A DNA stretch of 64,000 bases from Agrocybe praecox (taxonomy: Eukaryota > Basidiomycota > Agaricomycetes > Agaricales > Agrocybaceae): the NCBI GenBank assembly GCA_964017145.1, contig OZ024850.1, positions 3,387,618 to 3,451,617 of the forward strand, given 5' to 3'. The translations under genes and the position numbers were made by a program. The notes below the pieces were generated by a model. That model was not told where the DNA came from and searched no databases. It saw only the letters and a list, made by a program, of their open reading frames with translations. Positions 12,968 to 23,771 of the stretch are shown one piece after another (the first letter of the stretch is position 1; each line of letters starts with the position of its first letter).

Positions 12968-14018
12968 ATGAATATCCATTCCTTTCTTCAATCTCCCAAT
13001 TCATGGTTCTCCAGAACGATGTATCACCTTCACACCTGCTTCTTGTTCACGAAGTCGGATATCAAGACAACATTAATTCCCATTGTGAGTGACTTTGTAC
13101 GCAGGTTTGGTAACACCTAACGATTACATCTATAGTCTACCTTTGCTTTATCAGCAGCACCAATGACGGACATACAAAGACTACCACACGTCGTACTTTG
13201 GATATGGCTTCACCTTCTGCAATTTGACCTTTCAAATCAAACTGTAAATCCACAGGAGGACATGATCAACAAAAAAGACCGACCCCTACCAGCTAAACGA
13301 ATCACCCTTGAGCATGCTCTCGTGTTCCGATGGGCCATTATACCTATATGTTGGGTCATGTCATTCTACTATAGCTCAGGCGTCTTTTATTCTAGCATAG
13401 CATTGGTGCTGCTTACGTTTGCCTATAATGAATGGTCTGCACACAGCCATTGGCTCTTACGAAATGTAGTGAATGGGCTCGGCATGGCGTCCTTTGAGGC
13501 AGGGGCCACCATGATAGCAGGTATTGTAACCAAATTTCCCAGCATTCCGTTCGGCACTGAAACCTAAGTTTTACAGGTGAAAATATTTGCAGTCTACATC
13601 GCACATCCATACTCGCCATCACAATTAGTGCTGGCATATTTGCCACGACGATTCACACTCAAGATTTCAAGGATGAAGTAGGTGATCGTGCTATCGGACG
13701 GAAAACGTTCCCTATATTATTTCCTTCCGTCTCTCGATACAGTACAATAGTCGCTTTGACTATTTGGTCACTTGGTCTGTCTAGGGTCTGGGAATTAAAT
13801 TGGGTGATTGCGGTAGTGTTTGTTACATTGGCATTATTTGTAGGGGCACGTTTTGCCACCCGTCGTACTGTATCGGCGGACCAAATTTCCTTCTACTGGT
13901 ACAACGTGAGTAACCTTCAAGAATCCCGTTCTAAGCAAGTTTAATGTGTATGCTGCAGCTGTGGCTCTCCTTGGCCCACGCACTTCCGGCTTACTATTAC
14001 ATGTATGCCAAGAAGTGA
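12968..14018 (+). CDS. UbiA-type membrane terpene cyclase/prenyltransferase
   Basis: Four exons (12968-13084, 13136-13520, 13577-13905 and 13959-14018) give 296 residues, mostly membrane helices. The start is MNIHSF, and early residues include FLFTKSDIKTTLIP, a signature of the fungal UbiA family that contains the fumagillin-pathway membrane cyclase. The first Asp-rich site reads LSNQTVNPQEDMINKKDRPL, an N/Q...ED variant of the usual NDxxDxxxD. The second is DFKDEVGDRAIGRKTFP, a DxxD plus D motif. Family knowledge: such proteins bind a prenyl diphosphate through Mg2+ and either transfer or cyclise it inside the membrane. Flanking P450s fit a sesquiterpenoid or meroterpenoid pathway. I cannot tell cyclase from transferase by sequence alone. 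Full length, no lesions seen. Confidence 0.82.
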
Positions 14019-15420
14019 AGTTCAATCTACCTGACAGTTTGTTATGGCAGAATTTAGCTTAGACTGTAACAAAAAGGAATCGAGATAATTTACACTTTCA
14101 CTTTACACACGCTGTAGATGAAAAGTAGTCATGAAGTCCCTAGAACCAAGATTCGGTACGTGGTAATGGCCCGGAGTAACTAGTAGCTTGATGTACTCTC
14201 AATCGGCAATGTAACTAAATGACCATAATTCAAGGAATCAAATAAGGGGGAGTCGTATGGTGACAATTCTGAGAAGCACTGAACCCAACTGTTTACTCAG
14301 TGATCCATGATGATCATCGATATTTTAACACAATGGTTGCGTCAGAGAAAAAATACGTCCTTTCTGAGATAGATATGCAGTGTCATACCAAATTTCTGTA
14401 ATTTCTCAGAGTCGTAGAATATTTCTTGACACATAGAGTCGGCAAAGAATAGGTCTGAGCACGCTGTGCGGCATTGACGTGCGTTGGAATGTCAACTCAA
14501 TTAATAGATACTAGTCCGAGAATTTCCAAATTGAACGTTAAACTGGGAAGTCCGATATAAACTATGCAGAGAGTATGCCCGGGGTACACGCTGGTACGTC
14601 TTCTTTCATGCCTGATTGAATGTAACGCAGTCACATGGCGTGCTCTATGCCGGCTTAACCTCCGTGAAGTTCGATTTAAGCGGGCTATTTCCGATTCTAT
14701 TTCTCATGATATTTATGATACAGGAGAATCTAAAGTTCTTGATCTTCAAAAGAAAAAAAACCCTCACCTCAGACAATCATCGATTGACAAGTGTTTCTTA
14801 TCCGTCATTCGAGACGGAACACCTTTCTCGGACGCTCTGGGTACGTCTGATAGCAATATTGCTCCTAAGTTCTAATGGTTCCATCTATGATCGTGGGCGA
14901 TGTTCTTTCTAAGAATATGTTTCCGGCCATACTGCCTACCTGTGCGCGCAGGATAGTACTAACATTGATAAATGATGATCTGTCTTCTAGAGAAACTGAG
15001 ACAGTCCTGGAGGTGTTGGGCTTCTGCATTTCCAACGGATTTTTAGAGAAAAGTTGAAACATGCAAAATACAACTCCCGAAGATCCTGTGCTCTATGCTT
15101 TATTTATGAACGGGACTGATTGGCAAACCCTGCGACCGACTTGAATGCTTGGTTGAGTGGACTCTGACATATCCCATTTTTGGAATCTTTCGATAGGTCA
15201 GAACATATCACATTGGTGTATATGTAGTCTGCACAGGTAAGATAAGGACTACCGATGAACCAGGACGTCTTTGCGTTCAAGGGCGTGTCACATTTCTCCT
15301 ACCAAATTACAATCTCGGGGTGTATATGTATTGTTTTGAAATATTTCAAAAATAGCGCATATATATGTATTTATATCAATTGCCCGACTCTCTCCCGCAC
15401 TACTCCGCAGTTTTCGGCAC
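14019..15420. other. Intergenic with possible decayed GPCR-like remnant
   Basis: Between about 14,564 and 15,060 on the plus strand, two frames read weakly like the C-terminal third of a DUF6533-type membrane protein: a hydrophobic stretch, then SVIRDGT, then RRIVLTLIN. The frames change without good splice sites. I regard this as a possible relic only. The rest shows no gene. Confidence 0.25.
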
Positions 15421-16909
15421 TCATACCACGTCATGATTTATTTTTGTATCACTAAAGCCCATTTCTGACGGAGGTGCTTTCTGGACCTCTTCCACGTCCT
15501 CTGAAGATGCATTCTGCGGTTTTTCATGAACAAACAATACAAGAAGAGTTGGAATGTTGTACTCACATTCGTTGTACGACCGACGATGGTATGACTTGAA
15601 TAGACCCTAGCTCTTTTCCCAGGCTGATGTAATTCGATGTGAGTGGTTTCCGGTCCAGTTTTTCGCCCATTGAGTCTGGAGTTACATGGTTACGGGTGGG
15701 TTAATTGACTATTCAGCTTGTTAACTTACGACGAAAGTAGTGCACAAGAAAAAGCTATGATACTTATGTGAGCAAACACTAAAAAACTTCTTGAGAAAAT
15801 GGACAACGTACTGCGCGAAAGGAATGCGTGGATGCTCAACCACACGACTGTGTGACTGACTTGAATTACCAGCCTACGAGTATTGAAAATTTGACTGCTC
15901 ACAGTTTTTCGGCATCACCAGGAACTATGGTGAAATTAGTTTTAAGAAGAAGTATTGCGGAGTAGACATACGCATATTATGGCTGCAATTTCGAGAAGAA
16001 AGCTAACAAGTCCAGTTTCTTTTACACAAGGCATTAGTGAAAGGAAGCAGTCAGTGAATTATGTTAGAGACACGAACGGATGGTCCACACGAGCGTTTTA
16101 TCAACAATCATATCACTAATGCGCATATATGTGGGTCAGGACCGGCAATGAGATAAATAGAAAAGGACGGTCACCTTTGCCTCTTTTTTCGTAAGTGATA
16201 AGATAGTGTTCCAGCTAGTATTGCGTCTACCAATGCACCAATACCCAGCACAACTGGGAATATAATGCGAACCGCATGTATAGTGTCCTGCGTAGATCCC
16301 GCCCGGAGTGCCTTACCAAACGCAACAAAGGTTATAGTCGCCTTTCCTATGGACAGTATAACGCATACGAAAGGAATGTGTGCCAGTCCGGTGACGGATC
16401 GGATGCGTTCTGAGAAGAATATCTTCCTGTTCGTCAGCCTAATGTCATAAAATGCCATTGTTTAATAAGATCTGCAAGTACCTGAACAGCAGGGCCAATC
16501 AGAGCAGAGAAAACGATAGAGGTCACCAATGGAAGGGGAAGAATGTCTAGAATCTTAGGATTGCCATATCCAGAGACGACAAAGATGTAGAGTGCCCGGC
16601 AGAGACAAGAGATGTTTCCTATCTCACAAAGTCTGTAGTATATAATCTGGTCAATGTTGCGTTCATTACACCTCTCTCGATGCGACGTACAGAATAAAGG
16701 TTACCTGTATCACACGATCTTTAGCGTCTCCACTAGAATACAAGAGTTGTGAAACTTACAAGAGCTTTGCGTTGTAACCTATCGTTGGGAAATCTAGAGT
16801 AATATGTGAAGCATTGAATGACGATGATTCCGAAGAGGCAGCACGCAGTGAGGACACCGATAAAGAGTGCCCCGATAGTGTTATTAACGTTGAAAACAGC
16901 GGAGACCAT
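15421..16909 (-). CDS. DUF6534 membrane protein, divergent copy B (splice defect)
   Basis: This is a diverged DUF6534 paralog. From the ATG at 16909 it has NVNNTIGALFIGVL, FTYYSRFPNDR, a 14-nt microexon, GYGNPKIL, an exon ending YHLRKKRQ, then TGLVSFLLEIA, FLVMPKN, SSLNGRK and an acidic unique tail ending NHDVV. Exon lengths (14, 47, 22, 36 and 25 nt) match copies A, C, D and E, so nearly the whole gene is recognisable. The intron before the fourth exon is abnormal: only about 26 nt separate the donor GTACTT from the expected exon start GCATTT at 16455. They end in TG rather than AG, and reading through shifts the frame. Either splicing is non-canonical or the gene is newly broken. It lies head-to-head with copy C, sharing about 350 bp. 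Confidence 0.6.
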
Positions 16910-17216
16910 GGATGGGATGGCGGAAACAGGACGCTTCTGATATCAGAATGTATATGTATAAAACTATAAAAAGGTCGCTGACACTCCAGACAAGTGACTT
17001 TCTTAGCGGGTTTCAGGTATCCCCATGAATAGCTGGGGCCATCATCTTGAGCGCTTCTTATCATGATGAAGAGAATAGAAGCCGCGAACCAACATTACCA
17101 ACGTTTGGGTATATGAGTCATGATGACTATATATGTTCCGAATTTGATGAATCCATTGTATCCATAAATATTCTCGGCGTGAACCCGTGCAGGGAAATAA
17201 AAATATATCAAAGACG
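16910..17216. promoter_or_regulatory. Shared divergent promoter of DUF6534 copies B and C
   Basis: The starts of B (16909, minus) and C (17261, plus) are 351 bp apart with no gene between. TTTTTATAG on the minus strand, near 16,967-16,975, could serve B, and TATAAAG at 17217-17223 serves C. Co-regulation of the pair is an inference from this layout. Confidence 0.4.
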
Positions 17217-17223
17217 TATAAAG
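17217..17223 (+). promoter_or_regulatory. TATA box of DUF6534 gene C
   Basis: TATAAAG followed by TC lies 44 bp before the ATG at 17261. It matches the spacing before genes D and E. Confidence 0.55.
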
Positions 17224-17260
17224 TCATCCTACCAAGCGGAACCATCGCAGCATCGTAATC

Positions 17261-18717
17261 ATGTCTGCGGACCACAAGGTGATACCGCTGCATGATGTTC
17301 ACAACACTATCGGAGTGCTCCTTATTGCACTTTTCTTTTCCACTTTGCTGTTCGGTGTCTGTACCATCCAGGGCTATATGTACTACACTCGATTCACCAC
17401 GGATAGGACGTGGATGAAAATCATGGTATGTATCACGAATCGTTAGGGAACACCTGTTGTAATATATACTAACTGCGCGTTTAGGTTCTTGCGGTCTGGT
17501 AATTTATAGAACTTACATCCCAGCGAGCGCAACTGATAGAGAATAGGTTATGCGAGCTAACACATTGCGCATTCGCTTGGCATGCAGTTTACATCATGGC
17601 AGTACAAGGTTGGGGAAACCTGGAGGCGTTAGCGACGCTCTCTCCATCTCTCGTTACTGCACTAATATTCAGTGGAGTTATTACCACGATTGTTCAGGTA
17701 TTAATTCGACCTGTCTTTTCCTTATTTGACGCACTCTGAAGGGAGACCTAGTATTTTTTCGCCTATCGATTGCGGATCGTGGGCCAAGGACTATTTTTTC
17801 CAGTCATTTGTTGGTCTCTATCAACGATTAGATTCGCCATCACTGTGTCAATGGCAGTCGAGATCCTCGTTAACCCTTCTGTAATCATATTCGAGAAGAG
17901 GTGGAAATGGATGTGTGCACTTGTTTTGGTCTTGGGCACCGTGATCGACTCCCTCCTAGCCATTCTCCTGACGCTTTATTTAAAACTTGCTCAACAGACG
18001 ACCAATAACAAACAGTGAGTCTCCGTTATTTGGAAAAGTATCAGTATCTGATAAGCTTTCAGCACCTCGGCAATGATAAATCAAATTGTAGGATGGGCTT
18101 TGCGTAAGTAACTCAACTCTACTGCAAATATTAGAGCTCAAATATGAGATAGATACCGGAATCTTAACTAGCTTGATCGGAGTGGGGATTCTTATATGTG
18201 TGCGTATTACTTAATCTTATTTCCCGAACAACAGTGCTTATAACGCTTCAAGTTCCTCGCCTTTCCGCAGAATTGCACGTGTATATCATCCCAATATCCT
18301 GTACAACTTACTAACTTATATTCCTAATAGTCGCTTGGCTTGGCATGTACTTGATTCTTGCACGATGTACGTGACTATATATTTCGTCCCTGATACAGCG
18401 CTGATATTTTGTGGCCACAGTGTTATCAAATTCTCTATTTGCTTCGTAGGTTATTTCATGCCGAGGTACCCTATATAATCATAAAGATACCAACAGCCTC
18501 AATGGTCGTTCATTCCTCCGAAGTCGAAATGTATCTCAGGTCGTTTACCAGTCGGACCGGCAGATCGAAAATGACTCACAGGTAAATATGTGAGACGACA
18601 TCGATTTAAGTGATATAGAATAACAACACCTTTTCTTAGAATGTTTCGGTTACAATACACGTCACAAAAATGGTGGAAGTCAGCAAGGATCCCGAATACG
18701 AGTATGGTATTATGTGA
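17261..18717 (+). CDS. DUF6534 multi-pass membrane protein, copy C
   Basis: Eleven exons with phases identical to copies A, D and E: 17261-17425, a 14-nt exon (GTTCTTGCGGTCTG), 17547-17697, 17752-18014, 18063-18103, 18153-18199, 18253-18274, 18331-18366, 18421-18445, 18497-18581 and 18640-18717, giving 308 residues. Family landmarks are HDVHNTIGVLLIALF, FGVCTIQGYMYYTRF, WKWMCAL, TGILTSLIG, FLAFPQN, AWLGMYL, LLSNSLFASLNGR and the tail DPEYEYGIM. The intron after the 22-nt exon must start with GC (GCACGT at 18275), since every paralog has GT there and only this position keeps the frame. It is divergent with B and followed by P450-2 in the same direction. Confidence 0.87.
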
Positions 18718-19387
18718 ACTTCTTAGTTAGAAATAGCGTCTGGTACGCAATCCTTTTCTCCGGATATTATTTTGTAGTAGTAAATGATCAACTTTCTAAT
18801 GAGTATGGAATGCTTCACGGACTGGCGTTAAATGGGTCTTTGCGCTTAACGGCAAGAAAACATTATAGCATACGAACTATATGACTCTAATTTTAGTCCT
18901 GTAATGCACGTTGGCCGGCAACGGCCGGGCGTGATAAGGGCACGTGCGCATCTGTTATCTGACCTAAACAACGGAGTTGGCGGAGAGTATTTTTATAAGT
19001 ACCTCACTTACCATAGATTATACACTATCAAAAGCTTGATCGGCGATATCTAAATTTTCCCCTCATCCCGAACCAAGGATCATCGTTCAGGACTCAGGCC
19101 TCGGGTTCCTACAAGTAAGCTACGTACTAATTATGACACAGGTCGTACCATTAATAACCTGAACAGCGCCGTTTGATGGATTGGTTGGAAGGAGATAAAT
19201 TGGGATTTGCTCACGTCATTTTCCCTCGGCTTGATACATGATACCCGATGTCATTGATTTCCCAAATGCCGCGTTTCGTACAGCAGAATCCGCCGCTGAT
19301 TTGGGGGCCAAAGTCTGTATTCGACGTGGTCGGAGAGGTACATAAGTCTGTGTGAATCACTGGAGCGAATGATACCTTGCCCGCATT
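18718..19387. other. Intergenic, no supported gene
   Basis: This lies between the tandemly oriented copy C and P450-2. No open frame with domain content and no repeat could be recognised. Confidence 0.4.
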
Positions 19388-21418
19388 ATGTCGCTTCCTT
19401 CATCGATCTTCGCGCTGGCTGTGGTAACTGCCGTATGGATAGTTGTCTCACGTCGTAATCGTGTCCCACTACCGCCTGGTCCTCCTGCTGAGCCCATCAT
19501 TGGGCACTTACGACTCATACCAGCGACTTCGCGCCACATGTTTTTCTATGACCTTTCAAAGAGCTACGGTGAATATTCCATATCCTATCCTGATCGTGCA
19601 TGTGCCCACTTCTGATATGTTTATAGGGAAGGTCGTATCGCTTTGGACTCCAGGGAAGACCCTTATAATTCTGAATAGTGCAAAGGCGGCCATTGATCTG
19701 ATGGAAAAGAGATCCGCTATTTACAGTGACAGAACGGGTTCAAAACTAATTCAACTGTACGCTATACGTTACTTACTATATCGTTCAACCCCATCTCATA
19801 TGTGGCTCCAGGTTGGGATGGCTTGAAGGCTCCGTTTTTATCCCTTATGGAAAGGACTTCCAAAAACGTAGAAGGATATTCAACGATTATTTCAGCAAGG
19901 AGAAATGCATCGCATACCAGGATGATCAAACAGTTGAAGCACAGAGGCTTGTGGAAAACGTTCGACGAAGTCCCGGGAACTTTATTGACCACATAGGACT
20001 GTGAGTCGTTCTTGAGGTATTTTACCGACAGAGCTAGGATGAAGTAATCGTATATTAGGTTCTCAGCAGCAATTATTTTGCGCATCGTACATGGGCACGA
20101 AGGGCTGCATGTCGACGATCACTACTACAAAATTATGAGAGACGTATCCACTATAATGGGGAGTGTCCCTACCCCAGGAAGCAACACCATAGACTTCATT
20201 CCATTCCGTACGATATTTATTCGGGTTCCAATCACGCGCATCAATTTGAAACATCTATAGTGCACTACTTTCCATCGTGGTTCCCTGGTACATATCCGGC
20301 AACTAGAGCACGGGAAGTCCGACCTACTATCGAGCTCATGCAAAACTATCCGTTTGATGATGTCAAGGAACAATTGGTATTACTTCGATAACCCACACTT
20401 TGCTCGAAATTGATTTCAATCTGCCTCAAATTCAAGGAACAGGGAACGGCACTCGACTCATTTTTGTCTGAACATATTCAAGGTCTGCAACAAGAGGGGG
20501 AAGCGTACCCGTACAGTATCTCAGCAATAAAGGGTGCAGCTGCTATTTCATATATGGCCGGTACCGATACGGTGAGCTGAGACTACGATGTAATTTAAAT
20601 CAAGAGTAACGTCTGATTTCTGGAGATTGTAGACATGGGCTACGGTGACCATTTTTATGCTCGCAATGGTTTTATACCCCGATGTGCAAGATAAAATTCA
20701 GGCCGAGATTGAGAAAAATGTTGGCAAAGAGCGATCGCCTGAATTTTTAGATCGCCCAAATTTGCCATATCTTGAACGTGCTTTACAAGAGACCTATCGA
20801 TGGCACAACGCCGTTCCTTCTGGTAAGTCGCGAGCGAGTCATTTCAATCCCCTATTGGCTGAGGAACGTTCCAGGCCTTCCCCACCGATGTATGGAAGAC
20901 GACATATACGAAGGGATGTTCATCCCAAAAGGAGCAATCGTCATAGCCAATACGCGGTATGTCCTACTCTGTTTATTTATCCCTGTCACTCACGGTAACT
21001 CACAGCGGAATAACGTTGGACGAAGAGGTGTACAAAGAAGCAGATAAATTCGACCCTGACAGATACCTTCGTGGGGAACCTCATGTAATTGGTCACTATG
21101 GATTTGGGAGACGGTGAGCAGTATCGAAAAGGAGGTACTGGTGTGCTGTACATGCTGATAATTACACCGATATAGAATCTGTCCTGGTCGTTATTTGGCA
21201 GACGCTAGCGTTTGGATCGCCATTGCTTCAATCATGTCAACATTCCGGATATCCCCTGTAGTTGGGACGGACGGCAAGCCCATCATCCCCAAAGAAGATT
21301 TCATTTCTGGCATTACAAGGTCAGTGTAAACAGTCTTCCGTGTGTATCGTAAATAATAACCGGATTGTCTAGCCGTCCCAAGCCATTCAGCTGCACATTC
21401 ACGCCAAGAAATGATTGA
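19388..21418 (+). CDS. Cytochrome P450 monooxygenase (P450-2)
   Basis: Eleven exons with consistent phases: 19388-19568, 19627-19756, 19812-20000, 20059-20207, 20261-20376, 20437-20571, 20633-20822, 20875-20956, 21006-21113, 21176-21319 and 21373-21418, giving 489 residues. Landmarks in order are the N-terminal anchor FALAVVTAVWIVV, hinge LPPGPPAEPIIGH, C-helix GKDFQKRRRIF (the usual Trp is Phe), I-helix MAGTDT, ETYR (ExxR), FDPDRYL (PERF region) and heme loop YGFGRRICPG. Several exon lengths (130, 149, 190 and 82 nt) equal those of P450-1, so the two are paralogs of one family. Probable microsomal oxidase with an unknown substrate. It lies between DUF6534 copies C and D on the same strand. 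Confidence 0.88.
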
Positions 21419-22123
21419 TAAAGCCAAATTTCGAGAAGACATGGAGATACATACTGAGTAGTAAAGACCGGGCAGACTGAGTAGGAGTAATGCGTTCTTA
21501 TTAGAATTACGTGACGTCAGCCTCTGGTGTCTAGACAGAATACGATCATGAGGCCTGAGGTATGAACTGGACTCCGAGCGTTGGTTGACGGAGCCCGAAC
21601 GATGAGCCGTTTTATGGATACTCAGGTGAGCGTCTAAGTAAAAACAGGAGTCTATTTTTATTGTGAGAATCGCTTGTCGAAATCCCGAGTTTGCGCATGA
21701 TTCAAATGTCCATCGAAGCCAATGAGAGAAAGTCAAGGTCGCGGGCAACGCTGGCAAAAAGCCCGATATTCCCGAGGTAAATTAAACTCCGCCATCGCAT
21801 CATTGATAATCATTGGAAGTTGTTTATTTCGTCTAAAAATAGATTGGTATATATATTTCCATGCCCCAATATACCGTCCGTATAAGTCAAATCACCCCTG
21901 CCGCCGACGTCTTTTAATCGTGCAATAAATAGCGTTCGTAATATAAGTCATTCTAGAAGAATAATTCTAGAAGCCTAACCAAGTTTCAAAATGATGTGGC
22001 TGCCAAGGCATAGGCAAGTTTAATAAGGGATTAAAACTTACACCAACTCGGCAGGATGTCTAAAAACACGACAAAATAATCCTGCGCCATCAACATCATG
22101 ATGTGCTGGGCACTGGGTGTGTT
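21419..22123. other. Intergenic with dispersed repeat
   Basis: There is no supported gene. A degenerate member of the CGCTGGCA...CTCCG repeat lies at 21749-21798. The open frame 21191-21757 on the minus strand mostly shadows the end of P450-2. Confidence 0.4.
21749..21798 (+). repeat. Dispersed CGCTGGCA...CTCCG repeat, degenerate copy
   Basis: CGCTGGCA, CCCGATATTCCCGA and AACTCCGCCATCG occur in the family order. The CGTCGG core is decayed. Confidence 0.5.
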
Positions 22124-22163
22124 TCGCGTATTTCGGGTTACCCGGATCCTTCATATCCAATGA
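22124..22163 (+). promoter_or_regulatory. Conserved upstream block of DUF6534 gene D, with CCAAT
   Basis: GTATTT, GGGTTACCCGGA and TCATATCCAATGA lie about 125-165 bp before the ATG. They are shared with gene A (5068-5120) and gene E (28350-28403). Confidence 0.5.
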
Positions 22164-22242
22164 GCGAACGCGTTTCTTGCCGTTTATTCTTAAACGAATA
22201 AATATACATGAATCTTATCATCAAGAATTCCATTCGAATTTC

Positions 22243-22249
22243 TATAAAG
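22243..22249 (+). promoter_or_regulatory. TATA box of DUF6534 gene D
   Basis: TCTATAAAGTCGTCG lies 46 bp before the ATG at 22289. The TATAAAGTCG form recurs before genes E and F. Confidence 0.55.
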
Positions 22250-22288
22250 TCGTCGTTCTAAGCAGCTTACGACAACTGCACTAAAATC

Positions 22289-23771
22289 ATGTCCAGGGAA
22301 TATGTAGTAGTAGTACCGCTTTATGACGTCCACAACACAATTGGGGTGCTCCTCATTGCAATTTTCATTTCCACTCTGTTGTTCGGTGTGTGCACCATCC
22401 AGGCCTACTTTTACTACACTGGCTTTCCTACGGATAGAAGATCAATAAAAATTATGGTACGCATCTTCACTATTTTAATACTTGAACGAGCAGCACTCCA
22501 ATAAGCGCTAACTCTACGGTGCAGGTTCTGATTGTCTGGTAACTTTTAGTTCTTACTCTCAACTTCGCCGAACTCATCGGAAGTAGGTTATGCGAGTTCA
22601 CGCATTGCATATGTGCTTGGGATACGGTCTACGCCATGGCGGTATCAGCGTGGGGAAATCCAGAGGCATTACTAGCCCTGACACCTTCGTTCATCGTGGC
22701 ACTACTTCTCAGTGGAGTTATCACCACAATCGTTCAGGTATTTATCTCTTCCACGTGTCTTATTCTGCCTCGATGCATTTTAATGACGCCCTTCAGTGCT
22801 TTTTCACTTATAGATTGAGGATTATGAGCGGTGGACTGATAATTCCAATCCTATGCTGGACTCTGTCAGCGACCCGAGCAGCCGTAACCATTGGAATCGC
22901 AGTCGTGGAGGCCATCAATCCATCGTTAATCGTATTTGAGGAGCACTGGAAATGGATGTTTGAAGTTATTCTGATTCTGGGCACGATTCTAGATTCCGTC
23001 CTTGCAATCCTTTTATCGATCTATTTAAAGATTGCTGAACAGTCGACTGAAAACAAACAGTGAGTCTCCTCCTTCATTCCTCAGTGCATCATTAATTTAG
23101 TATTGTTCCAGTACGTCAGCAATGATAAATAGAGTGGTCGCGTGGACATTAAGTGAGTGAATCCTTCAGCTCTGCAGATACCAATATTCACGGCTAGCCG
23201 TGGGATAGATACTGGAATTTTGACCAGCATGACAGGACTGGCAACTCTTGTTTGTGTGGGTGCCATTTCGAACAAATCCTTGAATTACAGCACTCATAAT
23301 GCGTCAAGTTTCTTACTATTCCACAGAACTGTGTGTTTACGTCTACCTGACTCTTCGAAGCATAAACTGACCGGCCAACGTCGATACTAGATGCTTGGCT
23401 TGGGCTGTACTTGATCTTTGCTCGATGTACGTACATTAATTTGCCTTTCCTGGTATAACAATTATATGCCTACAGTGTTATCAAACTCGCTATTCGCTTC
23501 GTAGGTCATACATTAGTGCCGTGACTGTTATGATCCTCAATTTCCGTAACAGACTCAATGGGCGAACCTTTTTGCGAGCTCGCGATCCATCAGAAATATT
23601 TTTCCAGTCCGGACGACAACTAAATATTTCGCAGGTAAATATGTTAGGGGTCTAGGATTCCCTGACTTCCATTAACAATCCTTTTTCTCTTAGCGCGCTG
23701 CTGTTACAATGAACATTAATACAATGGTAGAGGTCAGAAGGGATCCGGATTACGAGTATGGCATCATATAA
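22289..23771 (+). CDS. DUF6534 multi-pass membrane protein, copy D
   Basis: Eleven exons: 22289-22456, 22525-22538 (14 nt), 22587-22737, 22797-23059, 23112-23152, 23209-23255, 23309-23330, 23391-23426, 23476-23500, 23553-23634 and 23694-23771, giving 308 residues with no lesions. Landmarks are YDVHNTIGVLLIAIF, FGVCTIQAYFYYTGF, WGNPEALLAL, HWKWMFEV, TGILTSMTGLATLVC, FLTIPQN, AWLGLYLIFAR, LLSNSLFASLNGR and the tail DPDYEYGII. Use of the TAG acceptor before ATACTGG (23209) rather than earlier AGs is fixed by phase and by agreement with copy E. It sits downstream of P450-2 on the same strand, and its promoter block resembles those of A and E. Function unknown; family assignment firm. Confidence 0.88.

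Noticed and set aside
14564..15060. Possible DUF6533-like pseudogene
   Set aside because: Only two weak motif resemblances in changing frames. Too little to annotate as a gene remnant beyond a note.
21191..21757. Minus-strand frame of 188 codons
   Set aside because: It overlaps the heme-loop and last exons of P450-2, which carry clear conserved motifs. The antisense frame is a shadow.
23153..23208. Suspected missing acceptor in DUF6534 copy D
   Set aside because: The acceptor GGATAG just before ATACTGG keeps phase and gives the same 47-nt exon as in copies A, C and E.
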